64,000 nucleotides of DNA, taken from contig CAIIXF020000006.1 in assembly GCA_903813345.2 (NCBI GenBank), forward strand, positions 14,016,348 to 14,080,347, given 5' to 3'. Within the stretch, counting starts at the first letter, position 1, and every line of letters starts with the position of its first letter. The position numbers were made by a program, and so were the translations under genes. A model generated the notes under the pieces. The model made no database searches and was not told the DNA's origin. It was given only the letters and a program-made list of their open reading frames with translations. Source of the DNA: Owenia fusiformis. Its lineage: Eukaryota; Annelida; Polychaeta; Sabellida; Oweniidae. Positions 45,783 to 58,271 of the stretch are shown here, in pieces.

Positions 45783-48700
45783 TCATTTTATATCTACATT
45801 GCTGTGTAAAGGATAATACACACAAGCGCCACCTATTTGTAAGAATTCCCCAGTTACTTTATCTTTAGCTACAAATGGATGTGTGGACGAAGTTTCAAAG
45901 TCCATCTTTTTGGAGGGGGCTATGTCCCAATATGTCTCAAACTTTCCTTGGAAGTCAATCCAGTGTAGTGTAATACTGGAATTTCTTCGGTTGTTGAAGT
46001 AAAGTCTGATTGGTCTCGTATGCCTATTGTTAACTGATTTAAAACCTGATGGTTTCTTGCAACCTTGAGTAGGTAGACCTGAAAAATCAATTTCAATTTT
46101 TAATACATGAAAGCATTTGATTTTATCTGTTTTATCATCATAACGCAATTAACTTTTCAGATAGGGAGGAATTGTATTTTGCACAATTATTCATGTTTTT
46201 GCAAAATCAATTTCAATTTTTAATACATGAAAGCATTTGATTTTATCTGTTTTATCATCATAACGCAATTAACTTTCATATAGGGAGGAATTGTATTTTG
46301 CACAATTATTCATGTTTTTGCAAAATCAATTTCAATTTTTAATACATGAAAGCATTTGATTTTATCTGTTTTATCATCATAACGCAATTAACTTTTCAGA
46401 TAGGGAGGAATTGTATTTTGCACAATTATTCATGTTTTTGCATTTGTCAAATTTGGGATATATCATTTTTATTACATTTGTTCAAAGTGCTATATACTGT
46501 AGTTGTCTTGTTGATTATTTTCTGTCATGTTAAAGTAAATTTATACAACTCACAACAAGCGTGTCGAATTTCCAAACTTTTCTCTGCATTGAGACAGGGG
46601 TTTCCAAACAACTTATCAGTAACAGGTAACAAACACCAGTTTGTGTTCTGACACTTTCTCTTAACAATCAACACAGTGTCTGTGCTCTGGCAGCGTATAG
46701 ATGTCACTGAGGTTGATCCGGGAATTGTTGTGCCGTAACTGGCGTGTAATACATCAATAGAAGACCCTGTAGGGCACTGCACTATCATTAACTCTCCCTC
46801 TGTTTTCGCAACCAATCCTGCATCTATAACATTAAGGAGAATCTACTTAAAGCTGGTCATAATCTTAAGAGCCATATACATGTTGGATACAATAATTTCA
46901 CGGATGCTGGTATAAAAACAGGCTAATGTGTCCCTTATGAAGAGAGTATAGTGGATTGTGATGTTTCACTGAATGGGTTATTTGATGAGTTATGTGAAGC
47001 TGTCACTGAACAATGTTTGCTAGTGATTAACTTTTTTAAACATGACTTTTAAGCTATGGATCAGATGAATAGTAAAACTTAAACAAATTATCTGTTCATG
47101 GACTTTTGCTTATTTCAGTTTCTTGTAAAAGAGTTTAACTCTCTTTACTTTTATGTAAAACATAAATATTTTTAAGAATGAATCAATCGCTGTCTGTTTT
47201 AGATATCTTAGACATATCCATAGTGCATCTGTTAAAAATATGAAAAAGTAAGAGGTTCACTTTTTCAACTTGAAAGAGTAATCAAGGTTTGATGCATGCA
47301 AAGTCAACATTATTGTTTATCAAAAACTGTGTTAAACCAAGTTAATTATTACCACAAATCAGGAACTCTCAATATATGGTAAAAAAGTTTAGTAGGTTGG
47401 ATTCTATATATACTTTGTAAATATTATCTCCAAGGTGAAATATATTGATAATACCATTTGTGAAATGTAATAACAACATAATGCATATAAATATATTTGT
47501 TTGATATAAAGATTTATTGGAGAAATATTTACACAAAAAATTAAACCACTACTGATCTGCCACCTATACAGCATCGTATTAAGCCACGCCCTCTCCATCT
47601 CTATCCTTCTGCGATGCAACAGAGAGAGATGCTATGAGTATCAGAATGCCTATACAGGTTTTAATCAGCATTAAATAACTACCTCAAAGAAGTTGTAAGG
47701 CTGCAGGATGACTCTTATTGTGGAGTAAATTCAGAAACACATTAACAGAAAGACCACAAACTAATATACAGTTTCTTGATTACCATTTAATGCGCTTACA
47801 TCACAGCCATACATTCTGTTTACAGTGTCACGATCCCCTTGCGACAGTCGATTAAGCACCCCTATAGCATTTGATAAGCCTCTTCTTTTTGTCTTAAATA
47901 CTTCAACTCCATGACTCTATAATCAGGCCATGTAGAAATTAGAAACATTTATTCAGTTATTAGTAACACAAGTAAAATCCTATTCTAATGCCTTATGCAA
48001 TTATTAAACTATTTTGTCTGACTTAATTAAGTCAATAAACACTTAAAACTTTTTTATAAAATCAAACTTTTTTTAGGTAACATAAATGTCTACAAACTTA
48101 GGATTCTTACACCTTTCGCATAGTGCATCACAGAAAATGGATCGTATGGCACCCCATACATGTTTGCTTTATCCCAGCGCATTTTGTGGAAATTAGGACG
48201 CCCTTTATTATCTATTTTGGCCCAATTTACTTGTATATGGTCTCCCCGATCTGGACGTATGTGCTCATGGTTCAATCCAATAGCATGGCCAAGCTCATGG
48301 AGGACGATTCTATGCTGGAACAATTAATGGTCAATCATATTTCTGTGATCCCTTTGCAAGAGATCAAGTTTATTTTAACTCTTAAGATCTTGGTCTACGG
48401 ATCATGAACACGAAGAAATTTCAGTGATTTAGCTGATATTAAATTAGCGTATGAGGACAGAAACAAGAAGAAAGGAGGAGGAAAAGTATCGCAACTGATT
48501 TTTTAATTTTTGTTGTATGAATATGTTGCGTTTTGACATACAGTTATCCCTTTAAAGGAATAAGTGATTCCTTCGGGCGTTTTAAAGATATCCATTATGG
48601 GTGACCAAAATTAGCTGAAAGCAATGGATCGCATGAGTTTTCCCTATGAGAAAATAACATGGGAAATTTTGTTTTCCACTTTATCTAAAAGGAATCACTT

Positions 48701-51700
48701 ATTCCTTTAAAGGGATTAATGTATGTCAAAATACAACATATTGATGCAAGAAAAATTAAAAAAGAAGGGGTTGAAAATCCGGAAAACATTTCAGAAAAAA
48801 CACGTGGGTGGGTTGTTTGCATCTTTCCTGTCTTAAAGTCAAAATTATTTTATCATCTTTAGGAGTGCTTTTCCTGTAGGTAATGCATTGGTCTAACATA
48901 TGCACCTGTTTAAATCCTCAGAAAATAGCCAAAATCCAACATATGACTGTCCGAAATTAGTTGCGATACTTTCCCTCCTCCTTTCAGTGATTTAGCCAAT
49001 ATTCAATTGAATATGAGGACAGAAACAAGAATTTTTACGATGGAAATTTTTTGGCCAATTTCGAAGTGAAGTGGTGTTTTTTCCATTTTTTTCATTATTT
49101 CATGAAAATAAAAACATATCTTCATATGCACTTACATGCCAAATGAACTTTTGTTTTTAACATTTGGACACAAATCTCTTAGAAATATATACATTAAAAT
49201 TTATTTGAGAAACATACCACAAAACAAGTGCTCTCATTTAGTGACAGTTGGGTGGTTGTCCTCATTCCAACATGACAGGCACAGCTGGAAGTGAACCACC
49301 AAAAATGTAATGAAGTGAGCCACCACAAGTGTAATGACGTGGACAAATTCTGAACCATTAACACAGCACATCATGTCAACATTACTTGCGAATGAGATTT
49401 TTGACATTTTTCATTAATCTACATATGCACAGAAAAATATATTGCTGTTTCATGTATCTTATGTACTCTAATAATCTAAGGTTTTACATGTACAAATAGA
49501 CCATGAGTCAAAATATGTTACTCTTGTACTAACCCATGCTTTCCATGGTATATTTCCAGTATATTCCTATCTGTTGAGACTGATGGACGGAACTTAATGC
49601 ATGTTCCTGAAATCATCTTGGACAGATTAACACACAGTGGAGATTAGCCCTGATATTCAATGATTTTACTCGAAAAGTTATCAAAAAGAATAAAGCACAC
49701 AAAATCAAAATAAGTTTAATCATTATTTTTATTATTTATAAAAGCAAAATATGTGCCTAATATTCATATTCTTCAGGCCTAATTAGCTCATTGAACTACA
49801 AGTTACTGTACAAGGTACAAGTTTGCAATATAGAAAATGTAATTCTCAAACTAAACATTTTGTACATGATTTCAGGCTTACCATGGTTCCATGGCCCAGT
49901 TACATTGCTACATGTATCAACAATACCCTTGAATATAAAGGCATTATGGTTTCCAAATTTATTGAGGGGGTGTAATAGTATATTGTACAGTACATCATAC
50001 CCTTAAAGGCATTAGGGTATTCAAACTTAGTTTAGGGGGTGTATATTGTATAGTACATCATACCCTTGAACACAGAGGCATTAGGGTTTCCAAACTTATT
50101 GAGGGGGTATATATTGTACAATAGGTCATACCTGATTCCCACTCCCTCATTGCAGCAAACACCTTGCATTTTAGGTTTTCTCCTGAAGCAAAATAAATGG
50201 CAATTCATAATCCTACAAAACTTGGCTGCGTCAACCAATCCTTCATTCTTTTACTTGGACCAAATCCTTAAGAGCACTTTGCATTATACATGTATAGAAT
50301 ATCTTAAGAAGTATAGAAACTATGGTTGTCCAGTTGAAGCCCAAACTATGTTTCAGTTCACAAGAACTTGTAGAACTACTACAGTCAAGGACAGTAAAAA
50401 ACAATCACACCTAAAAATGTGGAGTCAAAGGACCACAGTGCAATACTATATGGAATATACATCAATATTTTAAATCAAAAATGTTTGCATATTTTGGATT
50501 ACTTGTACTTTTCTTTTTGAAACCAGAACAACGGCAACGCCAAAGCGTAGCGAATCCCATCGAACAGAAATGGCTGGCATTTTTACAAACGAAATATATA
50601 GCAAATATCATAAAACAACACACCAGAAAGGCCATCATTTTCAAAATGGTTAGCCAAGTTGTCAACAGAAGAAATAATATGCTTTTAGTAGCCACCTATA
50701 AAATTTTTGAAAAATCGCACACATGTACTTCCATTTTTCAAAATTTTTTCAAAATGGCCGCCTTCTACCAAAAGTGTCATAGGACAGTGTGCCATGCTTA
50801 TAGTATTCACATACCAAATATGAACAAAAGTGCTTCCCTACTTTTCGAGTTATAGTAAAATACGTTAAAATGGCGGCCATTTTTCAAAATGGCCGCCTTC
50901 TACCAAAAGTGTCATAGGACAGTATGCCATGCTTATAGTATTCACATACCAAATATGAACAAAATCGCTCCACTACTTTTCGAGTTATAGTAAAATATGT
51001 TAAAATGGTGGCCATTTTTCAAATTTTTTTTCAAATTTTTTTTCAAAATGGCCGCCTTCTACCAAAAGTGTCATAGGACAGTGTGCCATGCTTATAGTAT
51101 TCACATACCAAATATGAACAAAATCGCTCCACTACTTTTCGAGTTATAGTAAAATACGTTAAAATGGCGGCCATTTTTCAAAATGGCCGCCTTCTACCAA
51201 AAGTGTCTTTAGACAGTGTGCAATGTTTATAGTATTCACATACCAAATATGAACAAAATCGCTCCACTACTTTTCGAGTTACAGCAAAAATCGCAAAATA
51301 ACGAGTAAAGGCCGCCATTTTTCAAGATGGCTGCCATGTGCTTTTTTAATATCTACATTTGTAGCTTTATTAATGTCCTTTATAATTTTTTTACACTTAA
51401 AACATATTGCTATTACAGTTTTACATATTGTACCTAAAATTACTGTAAAATCGGCACTAAAATGGCCGCCATTTTGAAATGAGCGGCCATTTTGAAAATC
51501 GGCTTTCGAGCAGAACTTCTACCCCCATAGGGTATATGTGTACAAAATATGAACAAAATCGGGCCAACGGTATTTGAGTTATTGCCCGGACGGACGGACA
51601 GACGGACGGACGGACGGACGGACGTACGGACGGACGTACGTACGGACGGACGGACGGACGGACGGAGGCGTTCCCTATATCCCTCCGAACTTCGTTCGAT

Positions 51701-52197
51701 GGGATAAAAATTGTCATGATTGACTTGAATCTCCCCAAATAGCAACAGACTACAGATTTACGGCACATAAAACTTATTAACTGAAAAATACAAAAGTTCT
51801 GTACCTAAGATATGGACATATTTTCCATCTACATGTATAAACAATGTATCCTTTGATTGCTTATTTTTTAGCTTAAATTGGCTTTTTTCATTGCCTCAAG
51901 CTGCATTTACTTTTTTTATTAGCAAAGCTGAAATGTTCCTTAACACCCATCCCTGCCCTGAAAAAAGTTTGATTTGGTCCCCAAAATCTTCTTGTTTGTC
52001 TCTTACTTACTAAACTTCTCATGAAAATAATAAGGAATTATTCCATTTGGCCATATTTTCACATCAATATGGGTTAACCCTCTTTTCCTCCTGCTGCCAT
52101 AGTGACCAATCCTTTGGTGATTGTTACCATAGTTGTCGCTATTACCAAGATTACCAAGTGAATCCCTAGTGTTACAAACTTCATGTTGCATAGAAAT
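45783..52197 (-). CDS. Secreted astacin metalloprotease with SUEL lectin domain and VHL-beta-like C-terminus; 5' exons missing
   Basis: Minus-strand exons: 52011-52197, 49218-49284 and 49526-49606 (the latter first in order), 48111-48314, 47800-47916, 46554-46823 and 45783-46078. The first holds a furin-type site (GSRRKRGLTHIDVKIWPNGI) marking the pro-domain/catalytic boundary. Then GTCIKFRPSVSTDRN, CACHVGMRTTT, the zinc site HELGHAIGLNHEHIRPDR (HExxHxxGxxH plus family E and R), the Met-turn SVMHYAKG and the domain end TVNRMYGC. Next is a galactose-binding SUEL-type lectin domain (CPTGSSIDVLHASYG; CQNTNWC; FGNPC; RHAC). The last exon resembles the VHL beta domain (SITLHWIDFQGKFETYWDIA; DKVTGEFLQIGG) and stops at 45783. 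Signal peptide, most of the pro-domain, and the exon between 49606 and 52011 (first catalytic helix) were not found. The phase between 47800 and 46823 does not match, suggesting one more small exon. Confidence 0.9.
46083..46441 (+). repeat. 119-120-bp tandem repeat, three copies
   Basis: Units start aaaatcaatttcaatttttaat at 46083, 46203 and 46322 and are almost identical. The array starts next to the splice acceptor of the last astacin exon and fills its intron. Confidence 0.95.
48471..48984. mobile_element. MITE-like inverted-repeat element (514 bp) in an astacin intron
   Basis: Ends are about 26-bp inverted repeats (aaaggaggaggaaaagtatc and its complement). A second inverted pair lies inside (tccctttaaaggaataagtg near 48549 against its complement near 48700). 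Outside, about 50 bp (cagtgatttagc...gaggacagaaacaagaa) is present on both sides in diverged form. The class is not assigned. Confidence 0.7.
49921..50131 (+). repeat. 60-75-bp tandem repeat, three diverged copies, astacin intron
   Basis: Units share catacccttgaa, aggcattagggtttccaaac and ttattgagggggtgtatatt. Confidence 0.85.
50720..51712 (+). repeat. 136-158-bp tandem block ending in a (ggac)n run
   Basis: Units begin aaaatggccgccttctacca at about 50750, 50886, 51045 and 51181, each containing accaaatatgaacaaaatcg and a gagttatagtaaaata motif. A related but different unit follows, then ggacggac repeats (51588-51665) and a short end (ccctccgaacttcgttcgat). A weaker relative without the ggac run is at 61075-61220. 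This is a dispersed composite repeat. The minus-strand frames reading RPSVRPSVR come from the ggac run. Confidence 0.88.
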
Positions 52198-54114
52198 CTA
52201 AAAACCAAGAAGAATTAAAATACTCATCCTCTTATACATCAATATCAAAAAGTATATTTCTACGAGTAATCTAATCCTATAGTTTTATTCCATTACTTTT
52301 TCTATTACATTACTTTACCAGAGTACTACATAACTGATTTCACTTTAACTTTAAAATAAAAGTATACTACACCCCCCCCCCACTACAGTAGTAGTAGAAA
52401 ACCAGAGAGTTTTCTGTGAGTAGCTGTTGAACATATATTAATTTGATATATATGAGACCTAAATTTTACAATATAATATTGTATAATGTCAAAAAGACAG
52501 TTATATATAAAATAAATCAGTACATACCTGGACAAACACAAACAATAAATGATAGCATATCTCAATGATATGCATAACTCTATTTTAAGATTCACAACAT
52601 TAACAAATAACCCACTTTTCATCAACTAACTTGTAAGTATATGTTACAATCACAAGAGGAGAATTCCCAGAATTCCCAAATAATATTGTGTAGTTTCAGT
52701 GATGAATTCTAATATTCCTATTTGGGTGAGCTAGTTCCAATTGTTTATTTATTTGTTAAAAATCAAGCATCAAATCATGTCTATGTCCCCTAGAGGCAGT
52801 ATTAAGTTGCCCTTCAAATACAACCATATACAAACTCCATTTATTTGACAGATCTTTAGTAAAAATACAACTTTACTACTCATTTAAGAAAGCTTATGTT
52901 GTGAGCTCATAAAAACATATTTCCCTTTTATTGCATTTAGTAGTGTACCCTTAGTTCTTTATGTGACTATGTTTTGTCCTTTATGTTTTTGTAATCTTTG
53001 TGGATCCTAAACTCCCTACTCAAGATATAATTTTACTTACATTGAGCAATCTTTAATTTCAAGCTTTGCAGTAGTTTACCTTCAGTATTCTTAAGATAAT
53101 GATAAGGTTACACTTTAACTTTTGCCATTCTGTGTGTTTGACAGTTATCAGCAAGCATTGACGGAGTAACTTCTGTTCGGGAATTCTGGGAAATTACCCA
53201 CATCGATATACATACCATTCAAAAACTTCTAAGAACAAAACAGGAATGTTTCAGTTATTTTTCTAAACAAATCAATTCAAACTGCAAAGACCTGACAGTA
53301 CTGTAATACATAATTTCAAACTCTTGTAGAACATAAGATAACACCAATCTTATATTAGATTATGCTGTGAACATGTCCATTCATTAAATTTTTCTTGAAT
53401 GGTTTTATATTTTTCTCTGGTTGGAATAACATAAACTTTCAAGAATCTTTATTGAATTTGCAGTGTTTAGTAGTTACTGTAAGTATCATACAATTTTATT
53501 TCTGTTGGTAGTTCTCAAATACAAGACAATCAATGTACATTTAAAATCAATAATAATTCTTGCATTGATTTATTGAAGGGAATCTATACAACAGTAACTT
53601 TCTGCTGATATCTGAACACATCCTCAATACAATCATATTTAAGTCACAATTATGTTCAGACAAAATTGCAGCAAGGGACAAAAAAGGTAAATTTATACAA
53701 GCAATCTTCAACAATGCATTTACATGTACATGACAAAAAGTGTATTTAAGGGTTGAAACTCAGTAATTTACTGTAAGTCCCCTAATTTGTTGCCATGGTA
53801 ACATTATTGGCTTAAATCTGAAGATGTCTGTATAACATGTTTATAACATGTGTCATAAGAAGTCATTGTATTTATATTATTTGGACAGTATGGGTATGTT
53901 AACATACTCAGTCTCCTTTCTGTGAAAATTTCAACTAGACTCCCTTATAAACGTAATTATGTTAGCCTTTGTACTAACATTTGTTGAACTTCCCTTGTAT
54001 GTATGGAATTCAAGTTAATCTCAAGTTATCACCATGAAACATGTTCTAACTACAAGTGTTTGCAAGAGATAATTTGGTTTGATTTACAGTCATGTAAGTA
54101 CAAACATGTCTCAG
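52198..54114. other. No recognised features
   Basis: AT-rich DNA upstream of the last visible astacin exon. Signal-peptide and pro-domain exons of that gene could be here, but no convincing exon was found. A poly-C run is at about 52373. A segment near 53796-53835 (ttgccatggtaac...aaatctgaagatgtc) is an inverted relative of 45624-45670. Confidence 0.45.
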
Positions 54115-54118
54115 TTAA

Positions 54119-54503
54119 AGAGAGAATCAGATCTAGCATGAAACCCTAAAATTGTTTCAATTTTAGAATATTTTTGGCACATACATATATGTATTATTCC
54201 TTGTTATGTCTATTTTCTAAAAATATGCAAAGTGTAAACCATACTGTTTTTAAGGAAAACTAAAGATTTATACAATAATGTGTTTATTTTTCTATAAATA
54301 TGCTTACCATTTTTATAATTTGGGAGAATTTCAACATTCTTCCCCATTTTTGGCCTTTGAATCTTAAACAACTTCACCCATTTATAACATACCAAATCTT
54401 TTGGGAAATATCATGCATAACATCATTAGGGATATTAATAATGATAGGTCAATTGTACTTATTACTTGCAATTTTGTCACCACCTATAGATCTGATTCTA
54501 CCT
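54119..54503 (-). mobile_element. TTAA-flanked MITE, copy 2 (385 bp)
   Basis: TTAA at 54115-54118 and 54504-54507. Inverted ends agagagaatcagatcta and, inward from the right, aggtagaatcagatctata. Inverse-orientation relative of 1496-1865 along its length. Confidence 0.85.
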
Positions 54504-54908
54504 TTAAGGTAAATGCGCATGAGGAGTAATTTCATATAATTTTCATGAATACAATTACCAGTTTTTCATAAAATGGGTAATATTTTCCAAATTGTTTGTG
54601 GAAATTTACATATATTTATAATAGAATACATAGTTCGAAGTGGATATATTTTGTTAAAATTATGTTGAAATGTCATAAAGAAACTTCATACCAATGTAAT
54701 AGTAAAGAAATGAGATGACATAAAATGAGATGACATTATACATTGTGATGGTCACTAAGTAAACCAGGATGACATTTAAACTATTTTAGGCATGACATTG
54801 TCAGGCAGAGATCCACACTACCAAAGTTAATTGGCTAGATTAACCTTGCTTTATGATTGCCACATAACAATGTATTTTGTACAAAATAAATCAATATCAT
54901 TTCAAATA

Positions 54909-55996
54909 CAGGGTGTCCGGAAAGTAAAGATACAAATACTCTAATTTTAAGAGATTTAGGTTTTGTAGAATGAAATTGCTACAGATTGTAGAGGAACATC
55001 ATTACAATATATCTACCAACTATCATCACATATAGTCTAAATGTGTTAAAGTTATGGTTGTCATGGTAACAGTGGTGAGAGGTATGTGGAGCAGTTCCAG
55101 AACATCGTTAAAATGTGAAAAATTGCTAAAATATAACCATTTGAAACAGTGTTTTCTATTGTATTTTCTATCAATGTTTTGCTTTGTTCATTATTGAATT
55201 ATTGTTACCATAGTGTTTTCTTTCGTATAATGATGTCATTGATACATAGATCAAACTCCTGTTTAGTCACTAACCAGTATCAAAGAAATATTATACTAGT
55301 GCTTAGATAACGGTACACAGATTAATAGGAAAGACAACAATCACGGAACTGAAGTGCCACAATTCACCGATTCACAAAGCAAATAAAACAAATCTTACGA
55401 TGGAGTGTCTTGACCTTAAACCACTTTGTACAATGCCCCATATTCATCTGATTTTAGTCCCCTTTAGATTTCTTAATGTACACCTGAAAGCAATATTTGT
55501 AAGAAGAATGAGGAATAAATTTAAAAAAGGTGAGACTCAGTTGGAAACCAATGTTATCATCAATCTGAGAGATTGAAAGCAGCAGTTTTGTGAGGTCTTT
55601 GAATTTTTGGTCAAGATGCACCACAAATGTGTAGATAATGGCGGGAAATACTGAATATTGGATGATAGTAGTCATATGAAGTGATCAAATAATGTTACAG
55701 GACTAATCCTTATGTTGTTGTGGTACATAATTTGATATATAATAGGAACAGAGGGTGGAGTTCCTAGATGATATGAGCAGAAAAAAGATTTATAAAACAC
55801 AATTGTGCCATTGCTCCACATACCCCCGACTCCCGTTACCATAACAACCATATCTTTTTCATTTTTAAACCAAATGTCATGACAGTTGCAGGATATATTT
55901 CTATCATGTCATTCTACAATCTGTAGAAATTTCATCTCACAACAGGTAAATCTGTTGATATTAGAGCATTTATATCTTTACTTTCCGGACACCCTG
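54909..55996 (+). mobile_element. Decayed mariner-type transposon (1,088 bp)
   Basis: Terminal inverted repeats cagggtgtccggaaagtaaa and the exact complement at the right end. TA target duplication at 54907-54908 and 55997-55998. Subterminal 15-20 bp (tctacagattgtag / ctacaatctgtaga) are also inverted. Remains of the transposase C-terminus are read on the plus strand at 55435-55650, such as MHHKCVDNGGKY, matching the C-[IV]-x-N-x-G-x-Y/H-x-E end of mariner-like transposases. Stops and shifts show it is dead. Confidence 0.88.
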
Positions 55997-56257
55997 TATT
56001 CAGACATTGTTTCATCTGATTGATACATTGACATTTTACTAACTAATGACTAATTGATAAGGATATGACAAAGAACCAGATGACAGTTTAGATAGTAACA
56101 AAAAATGGAAACCGAAGAATAGAAACATAGAACTAATAATAATAAAAAATATCAATATACCTGTACATAATGAAACAGTATGGTACATGTACACACTTGG
56201 GTATTGTGCATCAATATCGTGTACATTTGCATCTTTTATTGTTTGTCTTTAACTTAA

Positions 56258-58271
56258 GGATATACCAGTGTAACCCTTACGACAATGGTGATATATTTTT
56301 AAATTACAGAAATAGAAAATAAACACCTCTGTGAAAAGCTCGTTTGTTAACTTCACGTTTGACAAGTGTTCTGTATTAAATATCAAGAACGCAGAATGAC
56401 GATATATGACGCTTTACGACATAATAATCCATAGCAACTAAGAGATTCTCATTTTCAATGTTGTTTTATCATGACGTCATATAACACTTTGTTAATGGGT
56501 TCTCGGAATATGATACCATTATCTGTGACGTCAGTGACATATTGCCCCATCAACAAATAAACAAACAAATGAACTATACGTCATCAATTCTTCCAAATAA
56601 TTCAGTAATTTTTTGTATATTCTTGTTTCATTCCAGTTTCGTGTCCGTTTCTTTCGTTTATCCCAGCAGCATATGTGTATGTGCCCATGTATTACAAACA
56701 CGACAAATCTAATTTGTAACTTGTTTCTTATTTCGCTACAGTCTGTATGAGTTTTCATTAGTTATATAGTCTATAGCCTATGTATTGACCAGGGGTATTT
56801 AATATCAAAAGGCAACTGTAAAATACAGTATTCTACTTTGGAATTTCTATAATTCATGAATACACTTATTACATGAACCACGGACACTTAAAGTCCGTGC
56901 ATGAACATTCATTTATAAGTATTTCTATTGAAATCATTACCTTGTTTCGTTTTTCCTTTCTGTCAAAACAATACCATCAAACATTCAAACAAGCCATTCA
57001 AACCTTTGTTCAATTTATGTTATTATTCTATATTTTTTATAATTATAGTTACCAGTTAAAAATATTTTCCCAGTGAGTATTAACCACCATGATCGGACAT
57101 GCAGGATACAATGCGAAAAACGTCCATAGCCGTTCACAAAAACACATTATTCGTGTACTACATTCAGTAGACGTATCTTGCTCAAATCCGACAACTTTAC
57201 ATAATTGGGGACCTCGGGGTGAGGAATGCACAGGGAATGTACAACCCCACCCGAAAATCATCAAAAAGCATGCATGCTATATATCACGAGTGAAATCATT
57301 CGTGCCTGATCTCTGAGGTTATACTTGTGAAGGCGGTTCATTAGACATGTTGAGTTTTCACAATTGTTAACCTCAAATGTAACGTTATCCTTTCCCGAAA
57401 AATAAACAGAAATATTAGCATATTAGAATAGGAGTCAAATATGGCTATTATTAGCCATTTTAAATCATCGTTTATTGAATGAATGTCTTACTGGGGCATC
57501 TAACCCTCAATTTATTCATAATTTATAATATTTTGGAATGATGTTTATCATGTGGACTTAGCTAGTTTATGTTTTTGTGAGCAGTCGATTTTGTTAATTC
57601 TTGAGAAAGACGTCATATATTTAGTTTAATTATGACGCGAATTGACCAGTGGCTTTTGTATCATTGTTAAAGCACACCAATCTTCAACGCCATTTTCAAG
57701 CGTAAAACAGACCGTTGACCCTATGTTTTTTTTATATCAAAATAAACATGAGAACACCTTTTTGGGAATAAGCAAATAAAAAAAATACCACAATCCATTG
57801 GAAATTTGCGTAATTTTCGATTCAAAACATGTCAAAATGCGAAAATGAAAAAGACATGTTTTTAATGGAAAAACGTTACAAAAATTCACAAATATTGTTG
57901 GGGTAGGGGTAACACTTTAAGTGAAAAAAGTAAGAAGAAATGTCCTGAGTGTACCAATATTCGAACCAATGTAATTATGTATAAAGGAAGTTAATCTAGG
58001 CTCGAAAAAATCGTCAATACTCCCTAAATCATCATTTTATCGACGAAATATAGGAAAACATGTTTTTTTGCTTTGAAATCAATGGCGCCTCAAATGTTCA
58101 AATGATGATAACGTCACACCTATTTTCAGAAGATTCTCATGTAAAAACTAATCCGTTGACCCACCTTTTTTATTACATTTTTCGAATCGCTACATCTAGG
58201 TCTATAATAAAAACCTAGTTTCGTTGAGATTGAAAATGGCCGATTTTTTCGGAGGTTACACTGGTATATCC
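56258..58271. mobile_element. TTAA-flanked element with 18-bp terminal inverted repeats (2,014 bp)
   Basis: The left end ggatataccagtgtaacc and the right end ggttacactggtatatcc are exact inverted repeats. TTAA lies at 56254-56257 and 58272-58275. Inside are no long frames with transposase motifs, so it is non-autonomous or decayed. Two internal segments (near 57690 and 58110) share caaacc/gttgaccc-type wording, hinting at an internal duplication. The GC-richer block at 57090-57300 has no recognised coding content. Confidence 0.88.

Noticed and set aside
46346-46651. Plus-strand 101-codon frame
   Set aside because: Reads through the 120-bp tandem repeat and antisense to the SUEL exon.
51440-51768. 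Minus-strand frames reading RPSVRPSVRTSVR repeats
   Set aside because: Product of the (ggac)n microsatellite; the same pattern is open in two frames, with no other support.
57049-57316. Opposed open frames in a GC-richer patch inside the 2-kb TTAA element
   Set aside because: Both strands open over the same bases, no motif, no transposase signature.
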